Shown: positions 25,835 through 34,185 of the stretch, piece after piece | Numbering within the stretch: position 1 is the stretch's first letter | How the letters are laid out: each line of letters starts with the position of its first letter | DNA from: Nitrososphaerota archaeon | GTDB taxonomy: Archaea > Thermoproteota > Nitrososphaeria > Nitrososphaerales > Nitrosopumilaceae | Assembly (NCBI GenBank): GCA_013287585.1 | Contig: JABDDN010000001.1 | Span: 88,277 to 152,276, forward strand | Length of the DNA: 64,000 nt | Direction: 5' to 3' | Made by a program: the position numbers and the translations under genes | The notes under the pieces: model-generated | Told to the model about the DNA's origin: nothing | Database searches by the model: none | What the model saw: only the letters and a program-made list of their open reading frames with translations

Positions 25835-26899
25835 TTATTGCTTTCGCAGTGTTTTTTCTATAGTCATATTCATGACAATTTCTGCAATATCGCTTGCATA
25901 CTCTGAAATTCTTCTGATATTTTCACCCATTCTTCTTACCCTGTAGATTTCCTCATCATCTCTTAATGATTTGGTACTCTCTAGCATCTTTTTTTCATAT
26001 TTTGTAATATCACCGGTTCTTTCTACAGTGAGTTCTGCTTGGACAAAATCTCTCTTGAATAGTGATAAGCAGGCATCATCAAGCACAGATAGTGCAAAAT
26101 TATTCATTTCGTGAATAGTATCCAGTACAGATTTTTTGATTGGTTTTTTAAATTCCAGAAGGTCTTTGACTATAGCAGTAGCATGATCCCCCACACGCTC
26201 TATGTTCTTAACAATAAGTCTGTATCCTAGACAACTTCTAGCATTTTCAATACCCATGTCTTTTAACATGTGTTCGTTTTGAATTGCAATCTTGAGTTGT
26301 CGTATGATATAAAAACTAAACCTATCTACTTCGTCATCACTGTTTATCACTTCTTTTGCCAAATCAAAATTTGCTTCTTCATGTGCCAACAACGCATCAT
26401 TTTGCATGGATTTTGCAATGATAAGCATCCGTTTTAACGCTCCATCTACTGAAAGCTCAAACAAATTTATCAATACCTGGATGGTAATACCTTCTATAGA
26501 ATCTGCAATGATTTCAGTTCCCATTAGAATTCCTTTTACTGCGTCTTTTACTGCATTTCGTTGATCTGGTTTTAATCTTCCTGACTTTGGTTTTACATTT
26601 ACGGTGCTAAAACCAAGTAAGTAAAGTGAAATAAGTTTTCGAACAATTGCCGAGCTTTTATCCTCTGGTTTTATTTCAAATGTTGCTTCCTCGGTGTTAA
26701 TTGATTTTGTATGATGTTTTAGTGGTGTGATTTGTAATGTCGTTGTACCTTGTCTTAAAACTGTAACTTGATCACCTTGTTTTAGACCCATGTCAATTAT
26801 CCACTGTTTTGGTAATGAAACAATGTATGATGATTTTCCTGTGAACTGTATCTTGCGCATTTCTTCATTAGTTCCCATACCTCGCATAGTGTTTGCCAT
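25835..26899 (-). CDS. PhoU-domain phosphate regulator with AbrB-like DNA-binding domain
   Basis: The 354-residue protein begins with an AbrB/SpoVT-type swapped-hairpin domain ([21 protein letters not shown], about 14-60). About 110-350 follows as PhoU-like helices, with RVGDHA and [11 protein letters not shown] as the metal-binding motifs of the two halves. This AbrB-PhoU fusion is common in archaea. It probably senses phosphate status and controls phosphate-uptake genes, although no pst genes are in this window. The start could be the ATG used here or Met8 or Met14. Confidence 0.88.
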   Translation of the reverse strand: MANTMRGMGTNEEMRKIQFTGKSSYIVSLPKQWIIDMGLKQGDQVTVLRQGTTTLQITPLKHHTKSINTEEATFEIKPEDKSSAIVRKLISLYLLGFSTVNVKPKSGRLKPDQRNAVKDAVKGILMGTEIIADSIEGITIQVLINLFELSVDGALKRMLIIAKSMQNDALLAHEEANFDLAKEVINSDDEVDRFSFYIIRQLKIAIQNEHMLKDMGIENARSCLGYRLIVKNIERVGDHATAIVKDLLEFKKPIKKSVLDTIHEMNNFALSVLDDACLSLFKRDFVQAELTVERTGDITKYEKKMLESTKSLRDDEEIYRVRRMGENIRRISEYASDIAEIVMNMTIEKTLRKQ

Positions 26900-26972
26900 T
26901 CTATATAGTTATTCAAAATTACTATATAGTAATACTTGGCGTGCAAAAACAATTAGAACCCAAAACTTGATT

Positions 26973-27440
26973 ATGTTAACATTGGATTCGACTCTTAAAA
27001 TTAAACATACTTTGGATGCACTATTTGGGATTGGAGTTTCAAAACATCTCCCAAAAGAAATCAAAATTACTTACTCAAAAAGAACAGGAAGAATACAGCA
27101 TGTCTACAAAAATGAAAAACTTCTTTGTACTTTGCGAATAGATGGAGGGCTTGCAATCACACCTTACTTTGCACAATTGCTACTAAAAAGTAAGAAATTT
27201 AGAGAAAACTGTCTTGAAGTAGATGATGATTCCAAACCTTTTGTGGAAAATGGTAGTTCTGTTTTCTGTAAACACGTTATATGGTGTGGTAAGAACATCT
27301 TGATCGGGGCTGACGTGCCTATTCTTTACAAAGGTACAGTAATTGCAGTAGGAAGAGCAATCCTCTCTTCTAGAATGATGAAGTCTCTAAAACGAGGGGT
27401 AGCAATCAAAGTCAGAGATAGTTTAAAAAGTCCAGACTAA
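26973..27440 (+). CDS. MCT-1/Tma20-like PUA-domain RNA-binding protein
   Basis: The 155-residue protein starts at ATG 26973. It has a pre-PUA segment (about 1-70) and a PUA domain (about 75-150) with PYFAQLL, VFCKHVIWCGKNI and AVGRAILSS in the order seen in MCTS1/Tma20. The frame is open further upstream to 26790, but that part lies antisense to the PhoU gene and has no matching residues. Eukaryotic relatives act in translation reinitiation and tRNA release from 40S. The NAC gene follows after 14 bases, so both may act at the ribosome. Confidence 0.8.
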   Translation: MLTLDSTLKIKHTLDALFGIGVSKHLPKEIKITYSKRTGRIQHVYKNEKLLCTLRIDGGLAITPYFAQLLLKSKKFRENCLEVDDDSKPFVENGSSVFCKHVIWCGKNILIGADVPILYKGTVIAVGRAILSSRMMKSLKRGVAIKVRDSLKSPD

Positions 27441-27454
27441 CCAATTGATTACAT

Positions 27455-27796
27455 ATGATGCGTGGCGGAAATCGTGAAATGCGCAGAATGCTAGACAAGA
27501 TGGGTCTGGAAATGAAAGAAATTTCCAATGTACAAGAGGTAATCATCAAAACTGACAAAAAAGAAATCATAATAATAAAACCATCTGTATCTGAAATGAA
27601 GGCAAAAGACAATTCTATATTTCAAGTGATAGCAGAAAGTTATGAAGAAAGGGAGCTCGAAATACCAGTATTTAGCCAAGAAGATATCATGCTTGTAGCT
27701 CAACAAGCTAACGTTTCTCAAGAAGCTGCAAATAATGCTCTCATAGAGGCTAAAGGAGATCTTGCAAGAGCAATTCTATTACTTACAACAAAATAG
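27455..27796 (+). CDS. nac: nascent polypeptide-associated complex protein
   Basis: The 113-residue protein starts MMRGGNREMRRMLDKMGL, then a NAC beta-barrel segment (about 25-65) and a C-terminal UBA domain (about 75-113, DIMLVAQQANVSQEAANNAL). Archaeal NAC is a homodimer related to eukaryotic NAC alpha and binds nascent chains at the ribosome exit. Length and order are normal. Confidence 0.96.
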   Translation: MMRGGNREMRRMLDKMGLEMKEISNVQEVIIKTDKKEIIIIKPSVSEMKAKDNSIFQVIAESYEERELEIPVFSQEDIMLVAQQANVSQEAANNALIEAKGDLARAILLLTTK

Positions 27797-27885
27797 AATA
27801 CAATATCTTTACAAGATCTTTTGAGATATACAAATGAGAATTATTGCCATTAATATATTGCATACCATTTTTGGTTAAAATTAAA

Positions 27886-27959
27886 TGCGGAGTGCGGGAT
27901 TTGAACCCGCGACCTTCAGCTTGGGAAGCTGACGTCGTGCCGGGCTGGACTAACTCCGC
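27886..27959 (-). tRNA. tRNA-Gly(CCC)
   Basis: On the minus strand the acceptor GCGGAGU pairs with ACUCCGC, the discriminator is A, and the T-arm has CGGGTTCAAATCCCG. The anticodon stem TCAGC/GCTGA encloses loop TTCCCAA, giving anticodon CCC. It is 74 bases long with no intron and no encoded CCA. A TATA-like block lies at 27983-27990 upstream. Confidence 0.94.
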
Positions 27960-27982
27960 CAATCCAGATTTAAGACCTAACA

Positions 27983-27990
27983 TTATATAG
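27983..27990 (-). promoter_or_regulatory. probable TATA box for tRNA-Gly(CCC)
   Basis: The minus-strand run ctatataa lies about 24-31 bases before the tRNA 5' end at 27959. The same AT-rich gap must also serve the divergent zinc-ribbon gene at 28011. Confidence 0.5.
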
Positions 27991-28010
27991 TTTAATTACA
28001 AAAAATATAC

Positions 28011-28184
28011 ATGGATGCAAAATGTCCAGAGTGCGACAAAGTAGCCGTACTTGATGATGAGATAACAAATGTAAAATGTCCTCATTGTGGATTCGAAGCA
28101 AATTATGATGATTATTTGAAATTAATGAAAGAAAGAGTTGGTGGCATGGTAGAAAATTTTAACCCTGATAGAACTGGATTTTAA
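28011..28184 (+). CDS. small zinc-ribbon protein
   Basis: The 57-residue protein runs from ATG 28011 to TAA 28182-28184. It has CPEC (Cys5, Cys8) and CPHC (Cys23, Cys26) separated by an acidic turn, then a helical tail ending NPDRTGF. It resembles a TFIIS/TFIIB-type zinc ribbon in miniature. Function is unknown. It is convergent with another mini zinc-ribbon gene, with one base between the stops. Confidence 0.78.
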   Translation: MDAKCPECDKVAVLDDEITNVKCPHCGFEANYDDYLKLMKERVGGMVENFNPDRTGF

Positions 28185-28185
28185 A

Positions 28186-28308
28186 TTACCAAAACGAACC
28201 TTTGTCAGAACAATCAAGATGCGCTCCACAATTTGTACAAATCATATGACATGCCTGCATTGAGATCATTATATTTTCACACTTGGGACATTTGATTTCT
28301 TCTTTCAT
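28186..28308 (-). CDS. 40-residue cysteine-rich zinc-ribbon protein
   Basis: ATG at 28308 and TAA at 28186-28188 give 40 residues with CPKC (Cys7, Cys10), Cys20, CTNC (Cys24, Cys27) and Cys33, plus histidines. With six cysteines in 40 residues it should bind one or two zinc ions. The ending GAHLDCSDKG is distinctive. It is small, but the motif density makes a chance frame unlikely. Confidence 0.68.
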   Translation of the reverse strand: MKEEIKCPKCENIMISMQACHMICTNCGAHLDCSDKGSFW

Positions 28309-28387
28309 TGTATAGTTTTGTATTTCATAATTTTAAAAGATTTAGGTACAAAGATTAATTAATAGTGTAAAGACTTTTTTAAAATAC

Positions 28388-28801
28388 TTGGCAACATTTA
28401 AGCTTACAATATCTGATAAAAAAGGAAAATCCATCACAAGAGAACTGAAAGAAAAAGATGCAAATCCACTTTTAGGTCTGCAAATAGGAAATGAATTAGA
28501 TGCAGCAATTGTAGGTCAAGCTGGTAAGATCCGAATTACTGGTGGAAGTGATAAATCTGGAGTTCCATTGAGAGAAGATATTCATGGTGGAGCACGAAAA
28601 TATATCCTATTATCAAAAGGGGTTGGTTTGCGCGATGCTGAAAAGGGACAACGTTTTCGTAAACTTATTAGAGGAAATACCATTACTGAGGAGGCATATC
28701 AGATAAACTGCTCCTTAGATGGCGAATTAAAAATTGATGAAGCCGCACCAGCTCCAACTGAAGAAAAAAAGGAAACAGCAGATAAACCAAAAAAGGCATA
28801 A
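28388..28801 (+). CDS. rps6e: 30S ribosomal protein S6e
   Basis: The 137-residue protein (TTG start) has FKLTISDKKGKS, the central RITGGSDKSGVPLREDIHGGARKYILLSKGVG, and KGQRFRKLIRGNTI, all conserved in S6e. A short acidic/Lys tail ends it. The aIF2 gamma gene follows 24 bases later, an arrangement seen in many archaea. Confidence 0.97.
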   Translation: MATFKLTISDKKGKSITRELKEKDANPLLGLQIGNELDAAIVGQAGKIRITGGSDKSGVPLREDIHGGARKYILLSKGVGLRDAEKGQRFRKLIRGNTITEEAYQINCSLDGELKIDEAAPAPTEEKKETADKPKKA

Positions 28802-28825
28802 GTTAACATAGGCGATTTTTAAAAC

Positions 28826-30097
28826 TTGAGTGTGCATTGGAAAGAAACACTTCCTGATTGGTATATTAAAAAATATGGACATCAACCATGCGTTAACATC
28901 GGTACTGCTGGGCATGTAGATCATGGAAAGACAACACTTATCCAAGCTCTTACTGGCATTTGGACTAGTGCACATAGCGAGGAACTAAAACGTGGAATTA
29001 CTATTAGAGTTGGTTATGCTGATGCAGCATTTTACAAATGTAAAAACTGTCAACCTCCTTTAGGATATTCGGTTACACCAAAATGCAATAACTGCGGAAA
29101 GGAAAGTGAATTAACAAGGGTAGTAAGTTTTGTGGATAGTCCAGGTCATGAAAGTTTAATGGCAAACATGCTTTCAGGCTCAGCTCTTATTGATGGTGCC
29201 TTACTGGTAATAGCAGCAAATGAAAAGGTGCCACAACCACAAACTAAAGAACATCTACTTGCACTACAGACACTTGGAATTCAACAAATCGTGATTGCAC
29301 AAAATAAAGCAGATCTAGTTTCATACGAAGATGCAATGACAAACTATTCTGATATTGTGAAATTTGTTAAAGGCACTAATGCTATAAAAGCACCGATAAT
29401 TCCAATCTCGGCACAATCAAAACTTAACATTGATGCATTAATTGGTGCCATAGAATCTACAATTGAGACTCCTAAAAGAGATGAGTCAAAACCAACCGTA
29501 ATGCATGTGTTACGTTCATTTGATGTTAACAAACCTGGTACTAAAATAAAGAGCATAAAAGGCGGTGTTATAGGAGGAAGTGTGATTCAGGGATACTTCA
29601 AAGTAGGAGATGAAATTGAGATAAAACCTGGTCTTGCCAATGAGAAAAATGGTAGCTATGAACCAATCATTACAGAGATCTCTTCTCTTGGAACTGGTGC
29701 GGGACTTGTAGATGAAGTCAAACCTGGTGGTTTAGTTGCAATAGGTACAAAACTTGATCCATCAATGACACGAAGTGATTCACTTATTGGTTCTGTTATT
29801 GGAAAACCAAATACATTACCAGAAAATTCTTCTATTGCAAAACTAGAGATAAACCTCTTTGATACTGCTGTAGGCTCAGCTGATGAAATAAAAGTTTCAT
29901 CTGTACAAGTAGGTGAATCATTAAGACTTAGTGTAGGAACTGCCCCAGTTCTTTCAAAAGTAACCAGTGTAAGAGGCGAAAGAATAGATGTACAATTCAG
30001 AAGACCAGTCTGCCTATTTGAAAAAGGTAGGGTAGCGATAAGTAGAAGAATTCAAGAAAGATGGAGATTAATTGGAGCAGGTGTTGTAGTTGGTTGA
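28826..30097 (+). CDS. eif2g: translation initiation factor aIF2, gamma subunit
   Basis: The 423-residue GTPase has the P-loop GTAGHVDHGKTTL (about 26-38), a zinc-knuckle insertion with CKNCQPP and CNNCGK, DSPGH, and NKAD, followed by two beta-barrel domains. It is the core of the heterotrimer that delivers initiator Met-tRNA to the small subunit. The alpha subunit is encoded at 34186-34986 on the other strand. The TTG start is followed by a GTG two codons later, which could also serve. Confidence 0.97.
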   Translation: MSVHWKETLPDWYIKKYGHQPCVNIGTAGHVDHGKTTLIQALTGIWTSAHSEELKRGITIRVGYADAAFYKCKNCQPPLGYSVTPKCNNCGKESELTRVVSFVDSPGHESLMANMLSGSALIDGALLVIAANEKVPQPQTKEHLLALQTLGIQQIVIAQNKADLVSYEDAMTNYSDIVKFVKGTNAIKAPIIPISAQSKLNIDALIGAIESTIETPKRDESKPTVMHVLRSFDVNKPGTKIKSIKGGVIGGSVIQGYFKVGDEIEIKPGLANEKNGSYEPIITEISSLGTGAGLVDEVKPGGLVAIGTKLDPSMTRSDSLIGSVIGKPNTLPENSSIAKLEINLFDTAVGSADEIKVSSVQVGESLRLSVGTAPVLSKVTSVRGERIDVQFRRPVCLFEKGRVAISRRIQERWRLIGAGVVVG

Positions 30098-30469
30098 AGT
30101 TGTCTGTGACACTAGTTTTTTAATGATTCTTGCATCAAAAAATGTCAAAAATATTTCAAATCTTGATACCGAGATTGGAGCAATCGAATTTATCATTCCT
30201 GATATGGTTATAAATGAACTTGAAAGACTTTCAAAAGATATGAATCTTAAAAAAAAACTTCCGCTATTAATGCATTAGAAATAATAAAAAATTTTAAAAA
30301 AATTTCAATTTCAGGAAATGATGTAGATGATGCTTTGGTATTATATGTAAAAAAACATCATGGAATCATAGCAACGGTAGACGTGGAATTGAAAAAAAGA
30401 ATAAGAAATTTTGGCTCTATCATTTCTCTATCTAATGATAAAATTGTTCTTGAACCGAGTAAGATTTAA
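30090..30469 (+). pseudogene. PIN-domain nuclease gene with a frameshift at a nine-A run
   Basis: A frame starting with TTG at 30090 (overlapping aIF2 gamma by 8 bases) encodes the first half of a PIN domain (Asp7 in CDTSFL, Glu43 in NELERL). It then meets nine A bases (30249-30257) and stops at 30276-30278. Shifting back one base at the A run opens a frame from ACT at 30257 to TAA at 30467-30469. That frame encodes the second half, with NDVDDALVLY and ATVDVELKKRIRNFG, which carry the remaining PIN acidic residues. Together they give about 125 residues, normal for an Fcf1/VapC-like PIN nuclease. It may be a broken gene, a sequencing error, or a gene expressed through slippage on the A run. 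Confidence 0.75.
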
Positions 30470-30495
30470 CTCTAGCAAAAATTATTGTCTAAAAC

Positions 30496-31152
30496 ATGTT
30501 TGAATACAAAGGAATTAAAATAAAATGGTATGGTCATGACACATTTACACTAGAAAAATCAATTACCATATGTATAGATCCATACAAATTATCTAGATCT
30601 ATTCATCCAGATATTATATTAATTTCACATAATCATTTTGATCATATGAGTTTAGATGATCTAAAAAAAATCTCATCTGATAATACTATAATTGTTGCTG
30701 CAAAAGAATGTATTGAACAACTTACTAAAATTCCTTCAAAAGAAAAAATAGGTATTAGTCCAGGACAAGAAAAAATAATATACAATATCAAAATCAAAGC
30801 TGTTCCTGCATACAACATTGATAAGATTAATCCAGATACTAACAAACCATTTCATCCAAAGGAAGACAACAAAATTGGTTATGTTATAAGTATAGGTGAA
30901 ACATCAATCTATCATACAGGAGATTCGGATCTTATTCCAGAAATGAATGATCTAAAACCAGATATTCTATTTATTCCGGTAAGTGGAACTTATGTTATGA
31001 CTGCAAAGGAGGCTGCAAAAGCAGTAGAAAAAATAAAACCAAAGATAGCGATTCCAATGCATTATGGCACATTAGTTGGTAGTGATGTTGATGCAAAAGA
31101 ATTCAAAGATACAGTAAAGTCATGTGATGTACACATTCTTACAAAAGAGTAA
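30496..31152 (+). CDS. metallo-beta-lactamase-fold hydrolase (UPF0173-like)
   Basis: The 218-residue protein has the MBL metal motif HNHFDHM (about 45-51), the second ligand motif HTGDSD (about 139-144), and a late histidine in IPMHYGT. It matches the short, stand-alone MBL hydrolases often annotated as UPF0173/YtkL-like. Substrate is unknown. It lies between the PIN gene and aglB on the same strand. Confidence 0.9.
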   Translation: MFEYKGIKIKWYGHDTFTLEKSITICIDPYKLSRSIHPDIILISHNHFDHMSLDDLKKISSDNTIIVAAKECIEQLTKIPSKEKIGISPGQEKIIYNIKIKAVPAYNIDKINPDTNKPFHPKEDNKIGYVISIGETSIYHTGDSDLIPEMNDLKPDILFIPVSGTYVMTAKEAAKAVEKIKPKIAIPMHYGTLVGSDVDAKEFKDTVKSCDVHILTKE

Positions 31153-31180
31153 TAAGCAGAGTAAATTTCACACATTTTAG

Positions 31181-34015
31181 TTGATTTCAAACCTCAAATT
31201 ATTTAAAGTTGGAACTTTTGAGTTTCATCTACACCATCTTCTGATCATTGGAATTCTTGCAATTTCATTTTCAATTTCTGTTATGGTACGTTCACAAGCA
31301 GCTGACTATGGTTTTCAATTAAATGAATTTGATCCTTTCTTTAACTTTAGAGCAACACAATATCTTTTAGATCACGGTGTAAACGCTTACGTTCACTGGC
31401 ATGATACCATGAGCTGGTACCCAAATGGTAGAGATGTATATTCAACATCTCAAGTTCCTTTGCATTTTACAGCAGCGTTTTTATACAAAATTTTTGGTGC
31501 TGGTTCCAGTCTTTATGATTTTACAATAATATTTCCTGTTGTTTTTGGTTCACTCACAGCCATTATCGTATTTGCACTTGTAAGAGTTATGGGAGGTACA
31601 ACAGCTGGTCTTTTTGCATCATTATTCTTTGCAATATCTCCACCAATAATAGTACGAGGAACAATAGGATGGTTCAAATCAGAACCTCTTGGACTTTTTT
31701 ATGGTCTATTAGGTCTTTACCTGTTTCTTAGCGGATTAAAATCGCAAAACCGTAAGATTGCTTTTGGAAAATTAATTGGTGGAGGCTTGTTTTTAGCTAT
31801 TGGTTTTGCTTCATGGGGTGGTATTGAATTCTTCCTTATGCCGTTAGCATTATTCATTATTGCTCTTCCATTTTTTAGAAAAGATCACAAATTCTTGCTA
31901 TGGGCCATACCTCTCTTTGTTGCTGCGACATTGGCGGTTTCGGGTGGATTTGCAAGACCTGGAATCAGTTTTGTATTAGGAATACGTGGATTTGCACTTA
32001 TCGGACCAACAATATTTCTTGTTGCAATGATATTTATTCAAAAATTTAGCAGGGAAGGAACAGCATTACGTAATAGTTTGGCAATTTTAGGAGGATCTAT
32101 TATAGCTGGCGTTGCAATAATTTCATCAAATATTCTTCATGCACCAAGCTTTCGTTATCTTAATGCAATAAATCCATTCCTTACATCTCAGGATGCTTTG
32201 GTTGATTCTGTTGCAGAACATGCTACGCCAAATCTTATTCAAAACTTTACCTATTTTTCAACTCTGATGTTATTTGCTGGCTTGGGAATTTGGCTTATTT
32301 TTAGAAAAAGATCTGAGAATCAAAATCCTTTACCAATAGGAATTAAAAATGAAATGACTGTCTTTGCTCTAATTATTGGCATTGTTGGAGCTTATGCAGG
32401 AGGAACTTTTGCAAGATTAGATCTTCTAACTGCTACTTCTGTCATTATACTTGCATCAATTGGGTTAGCTGTAATTACATCTGAAATCTTAAAGAAACGA
32501 ACACAAGTAAAACCACCTGAAATCTCAAAAAAAGGAACACAAGGAAAAATATCTGATAATTCAAAGAAAGGAACAACACAAGGTAAAAAATCAACATATG
32601 CTTTAGGAATGTTTGCAAGTATCTCTTATGTAGTCATTATAGTAGCTTTACTTTTAGTACCAACTATTTATCCAGCAAACGGAAACTGGATCTCAGTAAC
32701 TAAATCTCCTCCTACGATTCTTAATGGTGGCTCTAATTATGCAATTTCTACTAATGACTGGCCAGCAACTTTGGACTGGATAAAAAATAATACACCGCCA
32801 AATTCTGTTATTGCATCATGGTGGGATTATGGTTATTGGATTCAAACATTAGGGGGAAGAACAACACTTGCAGATAATGCCACTCTTGATACAAACACAA
32901 TTGCTAAGATAGCAAAAATATTCCTAAGCTCTCCTGATGAAGCATGGAGAATGCTTCATGATTGGGGTGCTAATTATGTTCTTGTATATGTAGTAGGACA
33001 AGAATTTTCTTCAAATGGACAACAACTTTACGTGCTTGGAGGCGGTGGAGATGAAAGTAAAAAACAGTGGTTTATGAGAATTGCAGGGGAAGATTCGTCA
33101 AAGTTTCTCCAAGATGATCAATTTACGCCAACCGATTATTTTTGGCAAAACACTTTGTTAGGAAAAATGTTTCCATTTACACCAGTGACTTATTTTGATC
33201 CAAATACTCATGTACAATCAGCCACTTATCAATCTGGATACATTGGTGTTTATTCTAAAACAATCAAGTACCCGGTAGATGGCAATGGTCCATTAAAGCT
33301 TGTCTACTCATCACCAAGTCTTAATAGCAATAGTTCTGGAATTATTTCAGGAGTTCTACTATATCAAATAAATCCAAACTATGTGCTGCAAACAAGTAAT
33401 TCAAATATTCCAACACCTCAAGTTAATTCTACAACTGTAAATCCAACGACTGTAAATCCCACAAGTGTAAATCCAACAAGCGATGTAGGTGTCATTTCTA
33501 CAAAATATGGAAACATTGTCATTAAATTCAGAGATGATGTTGCTCCAAAAACTGTAGCAAACTTTGAAAAACTTGCAAAATCTGGATTTTATGATGGAAC
33601 AATATTCCACAGAATAATTCCAGGTTTTGTTATTCAAGGCGGTGACCCAAATACGAAAAATGGTTCACGTGATACTTGGGGAACAGGTGACGCAGGGTAT
33701 ACAATTCCACCTGAATTTAGCACTCTTAAGCACGTAAAATACATGGTATCAATGGCACGTGGTCTTAGCATTAACAGTGCAAGCTCTCAATTTTTCATAA
33801 TGCTTGGTGATGCTCCGAATTTAGATGGTAAATATACAATATTCGGCCAAGTGATTTCCGGACAAGATGTAGTTGATAAAATTGGAGCGATTAAAACAGA
33901 TCCAGCTACAGACCAACCAATAGATCCTGAAGAAGCACGTATGAGTAAAGTTATCATTCAATCTCAAGCGACACAATCTACAACATCTCCTACAAACACA
34001 TCCTCAACTGGTTAG
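31181..34015 (+). CDS. aglB: oligosaccharyltransferase AglB (STT3 family) fused to an extracellular cyclophilin domain
   Basis: The 944-residue protein (TTG start) has a multi-spanning N-terminal half (about 15-500). The first-loop acidic motif FDPFFNFRAT (50-59) and GWFKSEPLG (163-171) are present there. The catalytic WWDYG motif is at 547-551 in the globular extracellular domain. A linker with three VNPT repeats (about 753-766) leads to a cyclophilin-type peptidyl-prolyl isomerase domain (about 769-928). That domain has FHRIIPGFVIQGGD (active-site Arg811) and SQFFIML, ending in a Thr/Ser tail. AglB transfers glycans to Asn in secreted proteins. A Lys-rich loop with repeated KKGTQGK-like units (about 437-470) lies between late helices. 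The frame is continuous across the junction, so the fusion is real in this sequence. Confidence 0.93.
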   Translation: MISNLKLFKVGTFEFHLHHLLIIGILAISFSISVMVRSQAADYGFQLNEFDPFFNFRATQYLLDHGVNAYVHWHDTMSWYPNGRDVYSTSQVPLHFTAAFLYKIFGAGSSLYDFTIIFPVVFGSLTAIIVFALVRVMGGTTAGLFASLFFAISPPIIVRGTIGWFKSEPLGLFYGLLGLYLFLSGLKSQNRKIAFGKLIGGGLFLAIGFASWGGIEFFLMPLALFIIALPFFRKDHKFLLWAIPLFVAATLAVSGGFARPGISFVLGIRGFALIGPTIFLVAMIFIQKFSREGTALRNSLAILGGSIIAGVAIISSNILHAPSFRYLNAINPFLTSQDALVDSVAEHATPNLIQNFTYFSTLMLFAGLGIWLIFRKRSENQNPLPIGIKNEMTVFALIIGIVGAYAGGTFARLDLLTATSVIILASIGLAVITSEILKKRTQVKPPEISKKGTQGKISDNSKKGTTQGKKSTYALGMFASISYVVIIVALLLVPTIYPANGNWISVTKSPPTILNGGSNYAISTNDWPATLDWIKNNTPPNSVIASWWDYGYWIQTLGGRTTLADNATLDTNTIAKIAKIFLSSPDEAWRMLHDWGANYVLVYVVGQEFSSNGQQLYVLGGGGDESKKQWFMRIAGEDSSKFLQDDQFTPTDYFWQNTLLGKMFPFTPVTYFDPNTHVQSATYQSGYIGVYSKTIKYPVDGNGPLKLVYSSPSLNSNSSGIISGVLLYQINPNYVLQTSNSNIPTPQVNSTTVNPTTVNPTSVNPTSDVGVISTKYGNIVIKFRDDVAPKTVANFEKLAKSGFYDGTIFHRIIPGFVIQGGDPNTKNGSRDTWGTGDAGYTIPPEFSTLKHVKYMVSMARGLSINSASSQFFIMLGDAPNLDGKYTIFGQVISGQDVVDKIGAIKTDPATDQPIDPEEARMSKVIIQSQATQSTTSPTNTSSTG

Positions 34016-34027
34016 ATACAAAATAAG

Positions 34028-34183
34028 TTATTTGTAACGATCAGAAATTCTATATCTTGCATATTTATCATCTGGAGAATATTTTCCAGGATGAACTGTT
34101 ACAGTTTTGTTACCGCATTTTGGGCAATCTTCTTTTAGTGTATATCGTTTACAGTCAGGACATTTACGCATCTGAAATCGCAT
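34028..34183 (-). CDS. nop10: H/ACA ribonucleoprotein subunit Nop10
   Basis: The 51-residue protein runs from ATG at 34183 to TAA at 34028-34030. It begins MRFQMRKCPDC, continues YTLKEDCPKCG and HPGKYSPDDKYARYR, and so matches archaeal Nop10 end to end, with zinc ligands Cys8, Cys11, Cys20 and Cys23. It is part of the H/ACA pseudouridylation complex with Cbf5, Gar1 and L7Ae. It starts two bases after the aIF2 alpha stop, the usual archaeal order. Confidence 0.96.
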   Translation of the reverse strand: MRFQMRKCPDCKRYTLKEDCPKCGNKTVTVHPGKYSPDDKYARYRISDRYK

Positions 34184-34185
34184 GT

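Noticed and set aside
26790-26972. N-terminal extension of the PUA protein
   Set aside because: It is antisense to the AbrB domain of the PhoU-like gene and has no family match; the protein starts at 26973.
33430-33480. Short tandem repeat in aglB as a CRISPR-like or mobile repeat
   Set aside because: The units are in-frame VNPT linker codons between two domains, an ordinary coding repeat.
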